Made by a program: the position numbers and the translations under genes. Shown one piece after another: positions 62,701-64,000 of a stretch of 64,000 nucleotides of DNA. The notes below the pieces were generated by a model. The model saw only the letters and a list, made by a program, of their open reading frames with translations. It was not told where the DNA came from and did no database searches. The stretch spans positions 73,853,087-73,917,086 of the forward strand of contig OX326956.1 of assembly GCA_946800325.1 (NCBI GenBank), read 5' to 3'. How positions within the stretch are numbered: the first letter of the stretch is position 1; each line of letters begins with the position of its first letter. The stretch is from Luzula sylvatica. Taxonomy: Eukaryota > Streptophyta > Magnoliopsida > Poales > Juncaceae.

Positions 62701-63265
62701 TTTTTTGTTAATTCGGGTTCAAAATACGTAATTTCCCAAATTCGGCGGCGCTGCTGCATTCCTCTCGTCGAGGCGAGCGATTTTGATATAAAGATCGTGC
62801 CATTTGGAGAAAGTATGAGAAAGTTACAATGTGATAATCTTCATATTCAATAATTCAGGATGAAATTACCAAAAAAAACTGTATTTTCTGTTAAATCGGG
62901 TTCAAAATACATAATTTCCCAAATTCGTTCGCGCTGCTGTATTCCTCTCGCCGGGGCGAGCGATTTTGATATAAAAATCGTGCCATTTGGAGAAAGATTG
63001 TGAAAGCCACAATTGGACAATCTTCATATTCAATAATTCAAGAAGAAATTACAAAAAAACTGTGTTTTTTGTTAATTCGGGTTCAAAATACGTAATTTCC
63101 CAAATTCGGTGGCGCTGCTGCATTCCTCTCTTCGAGGCGAGCGATTTTGATATAAAGATCGTGCCATTTGGAGAAAGTATGAGAAAGTTACAATGTGATA
63201 ATCTTCATATTCAATAATTCAGGATGAAATTACCAAAAAAAACTGTATTTTCTGTTAAATCGGGT
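59780..63265 (+). repeat. Twelve-monomer-spaced duplication near the right end
   Basis: About 59780-61080 matches 61965-63265 at offset 2,185. Shared variants are GCATTTCTCTCGTCCAGG (59843, 62028), AAAAATTGTATT, GATTGAGGAAACC, TTTCCAAAATTCG, AAATTCCAAAA, CGGCGGCGC (~60549 and 62734) and GATTGTGAAAG. GCATTTCTCTCGTCCAGG recurs once more at 63485, a further 1,457 bp on. The stretch 61081-61964 between the copies is ordinary A-B satellite. Confidence 0.75.
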
Positions 63266-64000
63266 TCAAAATACAAAATTTCCCAAATTCGTTCGCGCTG
63301 CTGTATTCCTCTCGCCGGGGCGAGCGATTTTGATATAAAAATCGTGCCATTTGGAGAAAGATTGAGAAAGCCACAATTGGACAATCTTCATATTCAATAA
63401 TTCAAGACGAAATTACAAAAAAAACTGTGTTTTTTGTTAATTCGGGTTCAAAATACGTAATTTCCCAAATTCGGCCGCGCTGCTGCATTTCTCTCGTCCA
63501 GGCGAGCGATTTTGATATAAAGATCGTGCCATTTGGAGAAAGTATGAGAAAGTTACAATGTGATAATCTTCATATTCAATAATTCAGGATGAAATTACCA
63601 AAAAAACTGTATTTTCTGTTAATTCGGGTTCAAAATACATAATTTCCCAAATTCGTTCGCGCTGCTGTATTCCTCTCGCCGGGGCGAGCGATTTTGATAT
63701 AAAAATCGTGCCATTTGGAGAAAGATTGAGAAAACCACAATTGGACAATCTTCATATTCAATAATTCAAGAAGAAATTACAAAAAAACTGTGTTTTTTGT
63801 TAATTAGGGTTCAAAATACGTAATTTCCCAAATTCGGCCGCGCTGCTGCATTCCTCTCGTCGAGGCGAGCGATTTTGATATAAAGATCGTGCCATTTGGA
63901 GAAAGTATGAAAAAGTTACAATGTGATAATCTTCATATTCAATAATTCATGATGAAATTACCAAAAAAACTGTATTTTCTGTTAAATCGGGTTCAAAATA
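63266..64000 (+). repeat. Array continues off the right end
   Basis: Further A-B monomers. The last monomer starts at 63850, is type A, and is cut by the window end after 151 bp. There is no decay in similarity near the edge, and the left edge also starts mid-array, so the array extends beyond the window on both sides. Confidence 0.9.

Larger units (their letters stand above)
1..64000 (+). repeat. 182 bp satellite DNA array filling the window
   Basis: The marker ATTCCTCTCG recurs every ~182 bp from position 1 to position 63850. The total spacing equals 351 monomers minus 33 bp of net small indels, mostly in A-runs. Every monomer reads in the same direction and no non-repeat DNA is seen. Monomers alternate between types A and B, so the basic unit is 364 bp. 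Tandem satellites of this length are typical of centromeric or pericentromeric heterochromatin in animals and plants; a centromeric role here is inference, because no known centromere-protein box was found. Neighbouring copies differ by only a few bases, and many shared private variants show recent amplification. Confidence 0.98.

Noticed and set aside
1..64000. CRISPR array or bacterial repeat region
   Set aside because: There are no short repeats separated by unique spacers. The whole 182 bp unit is repeated with no variable spacer, and no associated genes are present.

Overview
The whole 64 kb window is one uninterrupted satellite DNA array. I see no protein-coding gene, RNA gene, transposon, CRISPR array or unique spacer. 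The sequence is a head-to-tail tandem repeat of a ~182 bp, AT-rich monomer (one B monomer counted by hand is about 38% GC), all in one orientation. About 351 complete monomers fit, plus a 151 bp partial one at the right end. The scale, orientation and homogenisation point to a nuclear eukaryotic genome (centromeric or pericentromeric heterochromatin). I cannot name the species. CpG is not depleted, which argues against a heavily CpG-methylated vertebrate or plant genome.

Two monomer types alternate. Type A has the head CTCTCGTCGAGGCGAG, usually the body AGTATGAGAAAGTTACAATG, and a tail with GTATTTTCTG, ACATAATTTC and TTCGTTCGCG. Type B has the head CTCTCGCCGGGGCGAG, often the body AGATTGAGAAAGCCACAATT, and a tail with GTGTTTTTTG, ACGTAATTTC and TTCGGCCGCG. 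The basic unit is therefore an A-B dimer of 364 bp. Between about 0.9 and 40 kb a four-monomer cycle (~728 bp) is common: A with AGTATG, B with AGTATG, A with AGTGTG, B with AGATTG. Larger units of 7, 8, 9, 10, 12, 19, 20 and 32 monomers recur as segmental duplications.

Layout: 1-7.1 kb holds dimers with overlapping 9-mer and 8-mer tandem duplications. 7.1-13.6 kb holds a 12-mer tandem duplication and an 8-mer one. 13.6-23.6 kb holds a ~4.2 kb block present twice. 23.6-30.7 kb is rich in A-A register breaks and a 7-mer repeat. 32.3-35.9 kb is a 10-mer tandem duplication. 36-40.4 kb is mixed. 40.4-64 kb keeps strict A-B alternation and includes a nearly identical 20-mer (3,636 bp) tandem duplication at 45.5-52.8 kb, an 8-mer repeat at 52.2-55.4 kb, and a 12-mer-spaced duplication near the right end.

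The most interesting features are: (i) two directly adjacent dyads in each B monomer, weakened by substitutions in the A monomer; (ii) eleven positions where A/B alternation breaks, several in chimeric monomers that mark recombination joints; and (iii) the nested history of recent segmental amplification. Short open reading frames across the array are by-products of the repeat and are not annotated as genes.
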